64,000 nt of DNA from Novosphingobium sp. NDB2Meth1 (GTDB taxonomy: Bacteria > Pseudomonadota > Alphaproteobacteria > Sphingomonadales > Sphingomonadaceae): the NCBI RefSeq assembly GCF_900117425.1, contig NZ_FPEH01000012.1, forward strand, positions 372,001 through 436,000, read 5' to 3'. The notes under the pieces were generated by a model that did no database searches, was not told the origin of the DNA, and saw nothing but the letters and a program-made list of their open reading frames with translations. A program made the translations under genes and the position numbers. Of this stretch, positions 33,908 to 42,942 are shown in pieces (position 1 is the first letter of the stretch; each line of letters opens with the position of its first letter).

Positions 33908-35406
33908 GCCGCCCGCGCCTCTTGCGCGCCGCAATACTGCGCGACATAGGCGTGGTGATCGGGAAGCCCCGCCACCGTCTTCGCGACGCTGTCGCGCAGA
34001 CCCGCGAGGAGATGCGCGAGCTCGGCATCCGACAGCTTCGTGGCGACGGGGTGGTAGCTCTTCGGCATGATGCCCTGGCCCATCATCACCTGCACCCAGC
34101 TGTTCTCGACGAAGAGCTCCTCGTTCTTGCGGAAGACGCGGCCGGTTTCGCGGAACAGCTCGATCTTGTGAGTGAGGCTGTCCGGGATATCCATGCCCGC
34201 GCACTGGCGCCAGAACGGGCTGTCGCGCCGGTCGGTCGCCTTGTAGTGGAGGATAAGGAAGTCGCGGATCTGCTCCATGTCGGTGAGCTGCTGATCGTTG
34301 AATTCCGCGACATCACGCGGGCTGATCTCGCCCATCGGCATCATGCGCACGATGCGCAGGATGGCGCGCTGGATGAGGTGGATGGAGGTCGATTCCAGCG
34401 GCTCCATGAACCCGCCGGAAAGCCCGATGGCGACGCAATTGCGGTGCCACTGCTTGCGCCGCGCGCCGGTGGTGAAGCGGATCACGTTGGGCTTGGTGAG
34501 AACCTCGCCTTCTACCGTGCCCAGCAGCCTTTCGAGTGCGGCGTCCTGCGAAAGATAGCGGCTGCAATAGACGATGCCGTTGCCGCCACGATGCTGCAGC
34601 GGAATGCGCCACTGCCAACCCGCATCATGCGCGATGGCGCGGGTGTACGGCACCGGCGGGCGGACGCTGGCGGTCTGCACGGCGATGGCGGAATCGCAGG
34701 GCAGCCAGTGCGTCCAGTCGTCATACCCGACGTGGAGTGCGCCTTCCATCAGCAGCGCGCGGAAGCCGGTGCAGTCGAGGAACAGATCGCCCTCGATCCG
34801 CTGGCCGGATTCTAGCCGCAGCGCGGCGATGTCGCCGGTCTCGGGATGAAGCTGGACTTCGGCGATCTTGCCCTCGACGCGGCGGCAGCCGTCCGCCTCG
34901 GCCAGCTTGCGCAGGAACACGGCGTAGAGGCCGGAATCGAGCTGGTAGGCGTAGTTGATGCGGTTGTCCGGCAGGTGCGCGAACTTGGACTTCATCGCGG
35001 CCTGCAGTTCAATGCAATAGTCGTCGTAGCTCGCCTTGTGGCCCTTCGTCAGGCCGTGCATCCAGAAGTGCTGGAAGCCCGCGCTCCAGTGGTCGCGGCC
35101 GGTGATCCCGAACGAGTGGAAGTAGTTTTCCCCCTCCACGCGCCAGTTCTCGAAATTGATGCCGAGCTTGAAGGTGGCCTGCGTCGCACGCATGAAATCG
35201 GCCTCGCCAATGCCGAGCAGGCGATTGTAGGCAACCAACGGCGGGATCGTGCTTTCACCGACGCCGATCGTGCCGATGGCTTCGGATTCGACCAGCACGA
35301 GCTCGATCGCATCGCCCATCGTGCGGGCAAGCGCGGCGGCAGCCATCCATCCGGCGGTGCCGCCGCCCGCGATCACGACACGGCGCTTGGCGTAAGTTCC
35401 AGTCAT
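33904..35406 (-). CDS. Flavin-dependent (tryptophan) halogenase-like protein 1
   Basis: A 500-residue member of the flavin-dependent halogenase family. Visible are the FAD motif GGGTAGW (14-20), the catalytic Lys K80 (ATFKLG), the WxWxIP motif W264-Q-W266-R-I-P, and E338-S339-T340 in EPLESTS matching the Glu and halide-site residues of PrnA. All key residues for hypohalous acid chemistry are present. Homologues recur beside TonB receptors in sphingomonads, Caulobacter and Xanthomonas, mostly without a known substrate; one (BrvH) halogenates indole. ATG 35406 overlaps the cupin gene stop. Second halogenase-like gene of this operon; a role in glucan metabolism is unexplained. Confidence 0.88.
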   Translation of the reverse strand: MTGTYAKRRVVIAGGGTAGWMAAAALARTMGDAIELVLVESEAIGTIGVGESTIPPLVAYNRLLGIGEADFMRATQATFKLGINFENWRVEGENYFHSFGITGRDHWSAGFQHFWMHGLTKGHKASYDDYCIELQAAMKSKFAHLPDNRINYAYQLDSGLYAVFLRKLAEADGCRRVEGKIAEVQLHPETGDIAALRLESGQRIEGDLFLDCTGFRALLMEGALHVGYDDWTHWLPCDSAIAVQTASVRPPVPYTRAIAHDAGWQWRIPLQHRGGNGIVYCSRYLSQDAALERLLGTVEGEVLTKPNVIRFTTGARRKQWHRNCVAIGLSGGFMEPLESTSIHLIQRAILRIVRMMPMGEISPRDVAEFNDQQLTDMEQIRDFLILHYKATDRRDSPFWRQCAGMDIPDSLTHKIELFRETGRVFRKNEELFVENSWVQVMMGQGIMPKSYHPVATKLSDAELAHLLAGLRDSVAKTVAGLPDHHAYVAQYCGAQEARAA

Positions 35407-36401
35407 TTGCTGAGTGTCCTTAGCAGAAACGAACGGAGGCGTCCGGCGGCGGCAGGATCGAGCGGATCCAGAATGCCGCGCCCGCCTTCGGAGAGATGGG
35501 CGGTGACGTCGGGGCCATTTTCGAAGACGTAGTGGTCGAACAGCGCGCGCCAGATCGCCTTGTCTTCGGCCGGCAAGTCGCGGATCGAGAGGATCGCGTG
35601 GTTCAGGGCGTCCTGCGGTTGCCCGAGCCAGCGCGGCGTATCGCGCCACCAGTAGTTCATCAGCACGTTGAACGGAGCGAGCCCCTCGACATGATGCCAC
35701 CACATCGAAGGGATGAACAGCGCATCGCCCGGCTCCAGCACCGCGACTTGCGCATGCGCGAGCGCCTCGGCAAAGCGCGGGTGCAGATCGAGATCGGGCG
35801 CGTGGAAATCGACCATCGAAACGGCGCGCCCCGCGGGGGTATTGTCGATGGGCCCGAGGTGCAGGTTGGCGAACTGGTCCGGCGGAAACAGCGTGAAGCG
35901 GCGGCGTCCGGCGGCGCAGCAGGCGAGATTGTCCGGGAAGTCGTTGTGCGCGGCGATGCGGGTGGGGGTGCCGATCCAGAGGCTGACGATCGGCTCCCGC
36001 TTGCCGAGGTCGACTGTGTTTTCGGCGGCGACGGTGGTGAAGTGCGTCGGCACGTCGATCGAGCCGAGGTAGATCGCGGGCGCATCGGCGCGGCCTTCGT
36101 TGGCGTCCATGCCGCTAAAGATATCCGCCAGCTTGCCGCGCGCCTCGCGGAAATTCATTTCCATGTCGTCGGCGTAGAACAGGCGGCCGTCCTTGCCGGG
36201 CTGGCCGAGCGAAACCGAGAACGGGACGGGGCGCGCGCGTTCGACCAGGTAGGCGCGGGCCGCGCGGGCCGACGTCAATCCCGCCTGCACCAGCGGCCAA
36301 TCTCGCACCAGCCAGCGGATCACGAACGGCGTGCGCGCGCCCTTCAGCATGGCATCGAGCGCGGCGGCATCCTGCACCGTGCGCTCCTCCACCGCAGGCA
36401 T
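35403..36401 (-). CDS. Cupin-like JmjC-domain protein
   Basis: A 332-residue protein of the cupin_8/JmjC class. The Fe(II) facial triad appears as H152-x-D154 (AAHNDFPDNLA) and H236 or H237 (MWWHHVEG). Members are 2-oxoglutarate-dependent oxygenases acting on proteins or small molecules. A conserved N-terminal block RTPFVIRWLVRDWPLVQAG matches the family. I used ATG 36401; an in-frame TTG at 36434 overlaps the SapC stop and has AAGG 6 bases upstream, so it may be the true start. It sits between SapC and halogenase-like protein 1, a combination seen repeatedly at TonB loci. Substrate unknown. Confidence 0.83.
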   Translation of the reverse strand: MPAVEERTVQDAAALDAMLKGARTPFVIRWLVRDWPLVQAGLTSARAARAYLVERARPVPFSVSLGQPGKDGRLFYADDMEMNFREARGKLADIFSGMDANEGRADAPAIYLGSIDVPTHFTTVAAENTVDLGKREPIVSLWIGTPTRIAAHNDFPDNLACCAAGRRRFTLFPPDQFANLHLGPIDNTPAGRAVSMVDFHAPDLDLHPRFAEALAHAQVAVLEPGDALFIPSMWWHHVEGLAPFNVLMNYWWRDTPRWLGQPQDALNHAILSIRDLPAEDKAIWRALFDHYVFENGPDVTAHLSEGGRGILDPLDPAAAGRLRSFLLRTLSK

Positions 36402-36426
36402 CGCGGCGAAGATCGAGGCGTCAGCC

Positions 36427-37146
36427 TCAGCCAATCGCGACCTTGCGGTTCTTGCGTGCGACAAGGCCGCCGAACTGCGCGAGGCTGGCGAGCACCATAT
36501 AGATGCGCGCAAGGTGTCCCTCCGCCATCAGCGCCGCCAGCGCCTCGCCGTCAAGACCGGCAAGCCGCTCCTCATGGATCGTCTGGAAGCCGACGAGCGT
36601 CTGGACCGCGCCGTTGTCGAGCGTGACTTCGAGGCTGAACGGCTCGACGAGGCTGTAGGCTTCGAGCGCGGTGAAGAAGGCCTCGCTCTCATGCCAGGCA
36701 TAATCGAGATCGCCGAGCATGTTGGCGATGGCTTCGAGATAGGGCGTCGCCGTGCCCGCATCGTCGAACACGCGCATGCCTTCACCGCTGGTGGAAACGC
36801 GCGCGTGGCCCATGTCGATATGGACTTGCGGCGGGGCGCCTTCCTCAGCCGCGCGGCCGATGAGGAAGGGTTGTACCGCATGGGCCATCGGGCGGTAGCG
36901 GGCTTCCCACATGCTGCCGTTCAGGAACAGGTTCTCGCCCGCCTCGAACCCGAACAGCGCCAGCGCGGCAAGCTTGCCGGTTTCGGCATCGCGGCGGAAA
37001 ACGATAGGATAGTGCGCCTGAACCTCGCGGAATTCGGCCGGCATGGCAAGGCTGGCCATGACATTGTCGCCATACTCTGCGCCGGCTTCGGTGTGGATGC
37101 GAAGCTGGCCGTGGTCGGCGGGGTTGAGGATCTGGTGCTGGCTCAT
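36427..37146 (-). CDS. SapC-family protein
   Basis: A 239-residue SapC-like protein. Family features are ALPAEF-like [52 protein letters not shown], and the C-terminal [20 protein letters not shown]. SapC was first named in a Campylobacter S-layer context, but its biochemical role is not known. In sphingomonads and Caulobacter it regularly accompanies TonB receptors, halogenase-like proteins and cupins. ATG 37146 overlaps the stop of halogenase-like protein 2 (ATGA), so it is co-translated. No signal peptide is seen, so it is probably cytoplasmic. Confidence 0.85.
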   Translation of the reverse strand: MSQHQILNPADHGQLRIHTEAGAEYGDNVMASLAMPAEFREVQAHYPIVFRRDAETGKLAALALFGFEAGENLFLNGSMWEARYRPMAHAVQPFLIGRAAEEGAPPQVHIDMGHARVSTSGEGMRVFDDAGTATPYLEAIANMLGDLDYAWHESEAFFTALEAYSLVEPFSLEVTLDNGAVQTLVGFQTIHEERLAGLDGEALAALMAEGHLARIYMVLASLAQFGGLVARKNRKVAIG

Positions 37147-38669
37147 GCGGGTATCCTGGCAGCCGCGGTCTGCGCGGCGAGACGGTCGAGGTAGTCGCGG
37201 GTTGTCGGCAGCGCAGCGGCGAGCGCGCGGGCCTTGGCAGCCACATCGGCGAGGCGGGCGGGCGAGGGAGACGCTCCGCTCAGCGGAACCGGCAGGCCCA
37301 TTCCGTGGAGCACAAATTGCTGGCTGGCGGCGGGGAACATCTCGTCGACACGCGGGAAATCCCATGCCGAGGGTTGCTGCTCGCGCCACAGGGCAAGGCA
37401 TTCGGCGAGGCGCGGCGGGATCGTCTCGGGCGCGCGCTGGGCCTGCCAATAGGGCTCGGTGCGCTGGCTCGGCACGTAGTGAAGCTTGAGAAATTCGACC
37501 ACGCGGTCCCAGCGATAGCGGAACAGCTCGTTGAATCGCGCGGCGTGGATATCCATGCTGGCGCGGCTCTGCGGGAAGTTCTCGGCCAGCGCTTTCAGCG
37601 AAAGTTCGATCAGCACGATGGCCGAAGCTTCGAGTGGCTCGATGAACCCGGCCGAGAGGCCAACCGCGAGGCAATTGCCGACCCAGAAGCGGTCACGGTG
37701 GCCGGTCTTGAAAGCAAGTTTGCGCGGGGTGAGGCTGGCCACGTCGGCGCCGGGCACCTTGGCCGCGACATAGCCGCGCAGGATTTCCTCCGCGCGCTCA
37801 TCCGAAAGAAACCGCGAGGCATAGACGCAGCCGATGCCCCGGCGGGTGGGCAGGCCGATGTCCCACAGCCAGCCCGCTTCGTGCGCGGTGCCGATGGTTT
37901 GCGCGGCGATGGAACTGCCGGGTTCGACCGGGACCTGAACGGCGAGCGCGCGGTCGTTGAACGAGACATCGCTGCGGTCGATCCAATCGGCGCGGCATTC
38001 GCCCGCGATGAGGATGCCCGCCTGACCGGAGCAGTCGAGGAACAGGTCCCCCGAGAGCGGCTCGCCATCCCGCAGCATGAGTGCAGCAATGTTACCGTTT
38101 GCTGCGCGCGTGACGCCGTTGACATGCGCGGCAATCCGCTTGACGCGCAGGCGCTTGGTGCCGTGCCGCATCAGCAGCGCGGCGAACTTGCCGGCGTCGA
38201 GGTGGTAGCCATAGTTCAGTGCGCCGGCGTAGTCCGGCATAGCCCGCTGGCGGGGTGCAAGGTTTGCTGCACAGACAGCATGCTGCGGAGTGATTGCTGC
38301 AGCAAACGGACCTTGCTGGCCGCCGGCCTGCCAGCCCGCCGCAAGATCGCGCATGTCGGCGGCCGCTGGCGCGCTAAAGGGGTGGAGGTAGCTGTCGTGC
38401 GCCGAACCATCGCGCCAGCCATCAAAGCGCGAGCCTTGCTTGAAGGCGGCGTCGCATTCGGTGAGAAACTCGGCCTCCGGGATGCCGATGGTCGCCAGCG
38501 TCTCGCGCATCGTCGGCCAAGTGCCTTCGCCGACGCCGATGGTCGGGATATCGGGCGCTTCGACCAGCGTGATGCGCTTGTCCGGCAGCCGCGCGGCGAG
38601 GAGGCACGCGGAGAGCCACCCGGCGGTGCCGCCGCCGACGATCACGATATGCTGGACCGGGTTGCTCAT
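37143..38669 (-). CDS. Flavin-dependent halogenase-like protein 2, with altered active site
   Basis: A 508-residue paralogue of halogenase-like protein 1. The FAD motif VGGGTAGW (11-18) and K77 (AAFKQG) are kept. However, WxWxIP has become W267-L-W269-D-I-G and the halide-site stretch is E347-A348-S349 in EPLEASA, losing the Ser-Thr of classical halogenases. It may oxidise another substrate, use halide differently or have lost halogenation. It begins 111 bases after the TonB receptor stop, beyond a terminator hairpin, and overlaps SapC. Whether it works together with protein 1 is unknown. Confidence 0.85.
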   Translation of the reverse strand: MSNPVQHIVIVGGGTAGWLSACLLAARLPDKRITLVEAPDIPTIGVGEGTWPTMRETLATIGIPEAEFLTECDAAFKQGSRFDGWRDGSAHDSYLHPFSAPAAADMRDLAAGWQAGGQQGPFAAAITPQHAVCAANLAPRQRAMPDYAGALNYGYHLDAGKFAALLMRHGTKRLRVKRIAAHVNGVTRAANGNIAALMLRDGEPLSGDLFLDCSGQAGILIAGECRADWIDRSDVSFNDRALAVQVPVEPGSSIAAQTIGTAHEAGWLWDIGLPTRRGIGCVYASRFLSDERAEEILRGYVAAKVPGADVASLTPRKLAFKTGHRDRFWVGNCLAVGLSAGFIEPLEASAIVLIELSLKALAENFPQSRASMDIHAARFNELFRYRWDRVVEFLKLHYVPSQRTEPYWQAQRAPETIPPRLAECLALWREQQPSAWDFPRVDEMFPAASQQFVLHGMGLPVPLSGASPSPARLADVAAKARALAAALPTTRDYLDRLAAQTAAARIPA

Positions 38670-38704
38670 TGAAATGCGACCTTAGCGCACATGGGCCGTG
38701 CTTG

Positions 38705-38744
38705 CCAAAAAGAAGAGCCGCACCGCGCGATGCAGTGCGGCTCT
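38705..38744 (-). terminator. Intrinsic terminator or attenuator after TonB receptor 2
   Basis: On the minus strand, AGAGCCGCAC and GTGCGGCTCT form a perfect 10-base stem with an 11-base loop, followed at once by a T-rich run (TCTTTTTGG). It lies between the receptor stop at 38780 and the halogenase start at 38669. Partial read-through would give high receptor and low enzyme expression from one promoter. Confidence 0.8.
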
Positions 38745-38779
38745 TGCAGGTTGCAGACCTTCTGGAAGGGGAGAACTTG

Positions 38780-41770
38780 TCAGAAAGTGAAGCGGGCACC
38801 ACCTGCCCAGCGCGCATAACCGGGAGCCGCGAAGAACACGGTCTGGTCGTTGCGCTGGTGACCCTTGCGGCTCGCGTTGGTGATGTTGATGCCTTCGGCG
38901 AACACCGTGACACCCTTCTTGATCTCGTAGCTCGCGCTCATGTCCCACTGGCCATAGGCATTGGTGTAGTAGGGATCGAACCCGTAGCCACCAAGGAAGC
39001 CGGCACGCCAGTTGTAGGCGATACGGGCCTGAAGGCCCTTCTTGTCGTAGTAGAGCACCGCGTTCGCGCTGTCGCTGATGCCGGTGACAGCGAACTGCGG
39101 GACGGTGTAGCGCAAGGCATTGTTGAACTTGGTGTCGCTCTTGACGATGGTGTAGTTCAGGATCGTGCCGAAACCGGTGTTCCAGAAACTGTGCTGGATG
39201 GCGAATTCCCAGCCATAGACGCGTGCCTGCTGATCGCTGTTGGTCGGCTGCGTGATGATGAAGTTCACCAGCGGATCGTCAGCCAGCGACTTCACGCCCG
39301 TCACGTTTCCGGCGCCATCCCGGCCGGCGACGGTCTGCGGATACTTGTTGCCGATATAGTTCAGGATCGACTGTGCGGTGGCATCGGCACCCAGTGCAGC
39401 ACGCGCTTCACGCGCCCGATCGCCGGCAGCGGCGTTGGTCAAGCCGAACGCGGGCTGATTGACCTGCGTCTGGTTGATGTAGTTCTTCACCACCTTGTGG
39501 AAGAAGCCGATCGAGATGTAGCTGGTCGGCCCGTAGTACCACTCGCCCGAGATATCGACGCCCTTCGACTTGTAGGGAAGCAGGTCCGGGTTGCCGCTCG
39601 CGCCGGTGCTGCCACCGATGCGGATCGGCGAGTCAAGCGTCGTCCCGCCCTGCAGGCTGTTGTAATCCGGACGGGTGATCGTGTGGCTGTACGACACGCG
39701 GAACTTGAAGTTCTTGAACGGCGACATGTCGAAATCGACTGCCGGCAGCCAGTTCGAGTATTCGCCCTTGCGGGTGACGAACGAGCTTTCGCTGCCGTAG
39801 ACGATCGCGGTTTCGTTGCCGCCGGTCCACACGGTGCCGGTGGGCACGGGAACGAGCGCGGTCGAGTCAACCTTGGTCCGCTCGTAGCGCAGACCAAGCC
39901 GCAGGTGTGCCGGGTTCTCGCCGAGATCGAAAGTGTGCGTTGTCTGGAGGTAGGGCGCGATGGTGCGCTCGCGCGTCGTCCGGTCGCGGTCGAACCGGGC
40001 AAGGCAGGTACCGGGCGTGACCGCCGTGGCGCAGATGCCAATCCGGTCGTTGAGCAACGTGATCAGCCCGCGAGTGTTGATGTCGAAATAGCTCGGGATG
40101 ATCGCAGGATCGTTCGAACCACTGATCCCCGCAAGGTCCTTGGGCAAGTCACGGATCGTGTAGAGATCATCGGGCGTATCGGCCTTCGAGAGCGTGCCGC
40201 CCCAGGTGTCGTTCTGGATCACGCCGAAGGCCGAACGCACCTTGTTTTCGGTGTAGGTCACGCCGAAGTCGAGGCTGTTGATGAACGAGGCGTCGAAATC
40301 ATAGCCGCCGCGGAAGCTGACTTCGTTGATCTCGTCACGCTGGTAGGCGGTGCGGAAGGCGTTGCCGGCCGGGCGGATATTCGCGGCGGTGATTTCGGCG
40401 CCGGGATACATCTCGACCGAGATCACCGGGATGCCCTTGGTGAAATCGACCTTCTGGTTCTTCACGCCATAGATCGCGCTGCCGACAGCGATGCCGGTAC
40501 CATAGGGCGCGGTGGGCTTGCTCTCGGCGGTCGAATGGTGGCCGTCGAGCTCAAGGCGCAGGCCGCCCGGGCCGTCCCACTTGAGGTTGCCGCCGATCGA
40601 CTTGTTGCGCGAACGGTTGGCCGCGACCGCGCCGGTGATGGCAAGGTCCTTGCCTTCGTTCGGGCCGAAGCTTTCAGCGTAGAAGTTGGGGCCGGCAGCG
40701 GGGCCATCGGTCCAGCTGCTGCTGGTCTGGTTGTGATTGAACCACACGCCGATGCTGTTGGTGCGGGCATCGATGGTGTTCTGCGAGAAGGTGTAGTCGA
40801 CCGTCGCCACCAGCGTGTCGGTCGGCTTGAACTGCACGACGGCCTGGCCGTTGATGCGCTCGCGGCGGAACGTGGTGAAGTCGTAACCGGCGTTCTGCGT
40901 CACCTGATAGACCGTGTTGGGACCCGGACGGTTTTCGGTGCGCGCGAAGTTGCCGCGCCAGTCGTTGGCGTCGACCGGGAGCGAGCCCCAGTTGTTCTCG
41001 TTGCCGAGATAACCTTCGCGCCAGCCGGCGTTGAACTGGGCCTGGCTCGCGCGGCGATCCTGATAGGAGCCGCTGATCGAGATGCCGATGCGGTTGTCGG
41101 CGAAAGTATCGCTGATGACGCCCGAGAATTCCGGCTTCACCGCCGCGCCCTGGAACACCGAGGTGTCGTAGAGCGCCTTGGCGCCGATGCTGCCATGGAG
41201 GCCGGGCCGATCAAGCGGGCGCGGCGTCTTGATGTTGATCACCGAGCCGATACCGCCGGTGGCCAGCGTGGCGCGGCCCGACTTGTAGACCTCGACGCCC
41301 GCGATGCCTTCGGAGGCGAGGTTGGCGAAATCGAAGCTGCGCGAAGCCGGTGCGCCGCTCGAACCGCCGAGGCTCGAGGCGGGCATCTGGCGGCCGTTGA
41401 GCAGGACGAGGTTGTAATCGGGGCCGAAGCCGCGGACAGTGACGAACTGGCCCTCACCATTGCTGCGGTCGATCGACACGCCGGTGATGCGCTGCAGCGA
41501 TTCCGCAAGGTTGGTGTCGGGGAACTTGCCGATGTCTTCCGCCGAGATCGCGTCGATCACGCCGATCCCGGTCTTCTTGATGTTCAGCGAGCTCTTCAGC
41601 GAGGCACGGATGCCGGTGACAACGATGGCGTCGGGCGCGTCGTTGCTGGCCGCCTGCGGTGCGGGTTGGGCCGCTTCCTGCGCGACGGCTTGCTGCGCGG
41701 TGAGAGCGAGTGCGGCTGCCGAGGCCCCGAGCATGAGGTGGGCATAGGCAGGCTTGCGCGATGCTTTCAT
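38780..41770 (-). CDS. TonB-dependent outer membrane receptor 2 (glucan locus, SusC-like role)
   Basis: A 996-residue receptor with a signal peptide ending AVAQ near residue 31. A TonB box DAIVVTGIRASL is near 48, then a plug (AEDIGKFPDTNLAESLQRITGVSIDR, GFGPDYNLVLLNGRQMP) and a long barrel ending in an aromatic residue (ARFTF). This long Oar-like type with IRASLKSSL is the one that imports oligosaccharides in Caulobacter and sphingomonads. ATG 41770 has AGGGGGAAG upstream. Two LacI-type operators lie 52-81 bases before it. It heads the operon with halogenase-like, SapC, cupin, GH16, LacI and MFS genes, so its ligand is probably a beta-glucan oligomer. Confidence 0.92.
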   Translation of the reverse strand: MKASRKPAYAHLMLGASAAALALTAQQAVAQEAAQPAPQAASNDAPDAIVVTGIRASLKSSLNIKKTGIGVIDAISAEDIGKFPDTNLAESLQRITGVSIDRSNGEGQFVTVRGFGPDYNLVLLNGRQMPASSLGGSSGAPASRSFDFANLASEGIAGVEVYKSGRATLATGGIGSVINIKTPRPLDRPGLHGSIGAKALYDTSVFQGAAVKPEFSGVISDTFADNRIGISISGSYQDRRASQAQFNAGWREGYLGNENNWGSLPVDANDWRGNFARTENRPGPNTVYQVTQNAGYDFTTFRRERINGQAVVQFKPTDTLVATVDYTFSQNTIDARTNSIGVWFNHNQTSSSWTDGPAAGPNFYAESFGPNEGKDLAITGAVAANRSRNKSIGGNLKWDGPGGLRLELDGHHSTAESKPTAPYGTGIAVGSAIYGVKNQKVDFTKGIPVISVEMYPGAEITAANIRPAGNAFRTAYQRDEINEVSFRGGYDFDASFINSLDFGVTYTENKVRSAFGVIQNDTWGGTLSKADTPDDLYTIRDLPKDLAGISGSNDPAIIPSYFDINTRGLITLLNDRIGICATAVTPGTCLARFDRDRTTRERTIAPYLQTTHTFDLGENPAHLRLGLRYERTKVDSTALVPVPTGTVWTGGNETAIVYGSESSFVTRKGEYSNWLPAVDFDMSPFKNFKFRVSYSHTITRPDYNSLQGGTTLDSPIRIGGSTGASGNPDLLPYKSKGVDISGEWYYGPTSYISIGFFHKVVKNYINQTQVNQPAFGLTNAAAGDRAREARAALGADATAQSILNYIGNKYPQTVAGRDGAGNVTGVKSLADDPLVNFIITQPTNSDQQARVYGWEFAIQHSFWNTGFGTILNYTIVKSDTKFNNALRYTVPQFAVTGISDSANAVLYYDKKGLQARIAYNWRAGFLGGYGFDPYYTNAYGQWDMSASYEIKKGVTVFAEGINITNASRKGHQRNDQTVFFAAPGYARWAGGARFTF

Positions 41771-41821
41771 AGCGATTCTTCCCCCTGAATTCCGGCGCTT
41801 TTGTCCGGTTGAGTGCCGATT

Positions 41822-41833
41822 GTGAACGTTCAC
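41822..41833. promoter_or_regulatory. LacI-type operator 1 before TonB receptor 2
   Basis: GTGAACGTTCAC is a perfect 12-base palindrome 52 bases upstream of the receptor start codon. Read on the minus strand it lies just downstream of a TTGACG -35-like hexamer (41854-41859) and would overlap the -10/start region. It matches the GH3 site except for one base. Confidence 0.78.
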
Positions 41834-41839
41834 CTAGAT

Positions 41840-41851
41840 GAGAACGTTCAC
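41840..41851. promoter_or_regulatory. LacI-type operator 2 before TonB receptor 2
   Basis: GAGAACGTTCAC, centred 18 bases from operator 1 and placed inside the spacer of the presumed minus-strand promoter. Two adjacent sites suggest cooperative binding of the LacI repressor encoded at 31906-32970. Confidence 0.75.
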
Positions 41852-41902
41852 TTCGTCAAGCCGCTTGCGGGCGTTTTGCGCAAGGATACTTGCAGTTTTT
41901 GC

Positions 41903-42856
41903 CTAGCGCGCGTGGGCGGGCTGCGACCGCACAAGGAAACGACCGAGCACGATCGCCAGCGCCATGGAAGCTGCGGCAAGTGCAGCATAGGGCTGCAGCA
42001 ATGGCAGGCCGAGCAGGACCAGTTCGTCGTTCCCTCCGGGTACCAGCAGACTGCCCAGACCCATGAGCGCTCCGCCCGCAAGGCAGCGCAGCGCGTCGGC
42101 CAGCGGCGGGAGGCGCAGGCGCAGCGAACCCTCGCTCCACCCGCCGACAATGGCACCGACGAGGAGGACGGCGAACAGCGCCAGCTTGATCACGAGGCCC
42201 GAATGGCGCCCTTCAGCGAGCGCAAGCAGCGCCGAGGTATAGGCCCATGGGCCGACGAGGATGAGCAGCAGGCTGAAGGCGATGCCGATGACAGTGGTCG
42301 CCTGATGCGGATGCCAGACATGGGCGGCGAGTTCGCCGCGCCGGGCGGCCTGCCATGCACTGCGGGCGCGCCATGCGGCGAAGACCGTCAGCGGCACAAT
42401 CAGCCAGCCGGCGTCCAGCAGCGGCGCACCGCCGACCATCGGCGGGCGCTGGCCGAAGCGCGCGGAAAACATGGCGCAGGACAGGAAATAGCCCAGCGGC
42501 GTGAGCAGGTAGGCCCATTGGCCCGAGCCGATGCGGGCGATGGCGCCGAACATGCAGGCGCCGGACAGCAAGGCTCCCAGACCAAGCAGCACGCCGCCAA
42601 GCGCGCTCGCTGCGCTGGGCGGATAGCCGACGGGCAGGGCGGTATGGCCGCCGAGCTGGCGCCAGACGAGGATCGAGCCGGATACCCAAAGCCCGGCTTC
42701 GACAAGCGCGAAGAGCCGCTCGGTGCGGCGGCCGTCGAGTATTTCGTCGATGGCAGTGACCATGCAGGTGCCGCTGCGCTGGATGGCATAGCCCATCACG
42801 CCTGAGCAGCATGCGGCAAGGACAAACACCGGGCTGAGGAGTGCGATGCCCTCCAT
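41903..42856 (-). CDS. YeeE/YedE-family membrane protein (thiosulfate/sulfur transport type)
   Basis: A 317-residue integral membrane protein with about nine hydrophobic segments and internal duplication. Family motifs are AIQRSGTCMV with C31 and LSGACMFGAIARIGSG with C101; the late motif reads GGALMGLGSLLVPGGNDEL. YeeE (TsuA) moves thiosulfate across the inner membrane through conserved cysteines. Here the C-terminal motif, which in that family usually carries a Cys, has none, so transport of thiosulfate itself is uncertain. It stands apart from its neighbours: 86 bases after the alpha/beta hydrolase and before the glucan operon promoter. Family good, function uncertain. Confidence 0.8.
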   Translation of the reverse strand: MEGIALLSPVFVLAACCSGVMGYAIQRSGTCMVTAIDEILDGRRTERLFALVEAGLWVSGSILVWRQLGGHTALPVGYPPSAASALGGVLLGLGALLSGACMFGAIARIGSGQWAYLLTPLGYFLSCAMFSARFGQRPPMVGGAPLLDAGWLIVPLTVFAAWRARSAWQAARRGELAAHVWHPHQATTVIGIAFSLLLILVGPWAYTSALLALAEGRHSGLVIKLALFAVLLVGAIVGGWSEGSLRLRLPPLADALRCLAGGALMGLGSLLVPGGNDELVLLGLPLLQPYAALAAASMALAIVLGRFLVRSQPAHAR

Positions 42857-42942
42857 CGGTCAGATCGCGCGCTGCGCTGCTGGTCTTGGCAAGTCCCGTC
42901 CCTCCCGCTCTGCGGTTATTCGCGCGGCGGCACGGATTGGTT

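Noticed and set aside
38669..41788. A 1039-codon open frame on the plus strand opposite TonB receptor 2
   Set aside because: Low-complexity Arg/Ala/Gly/Asp-rich translation with no family motif, fully antisense to a receptor with complete domains; a high-GC shadow.
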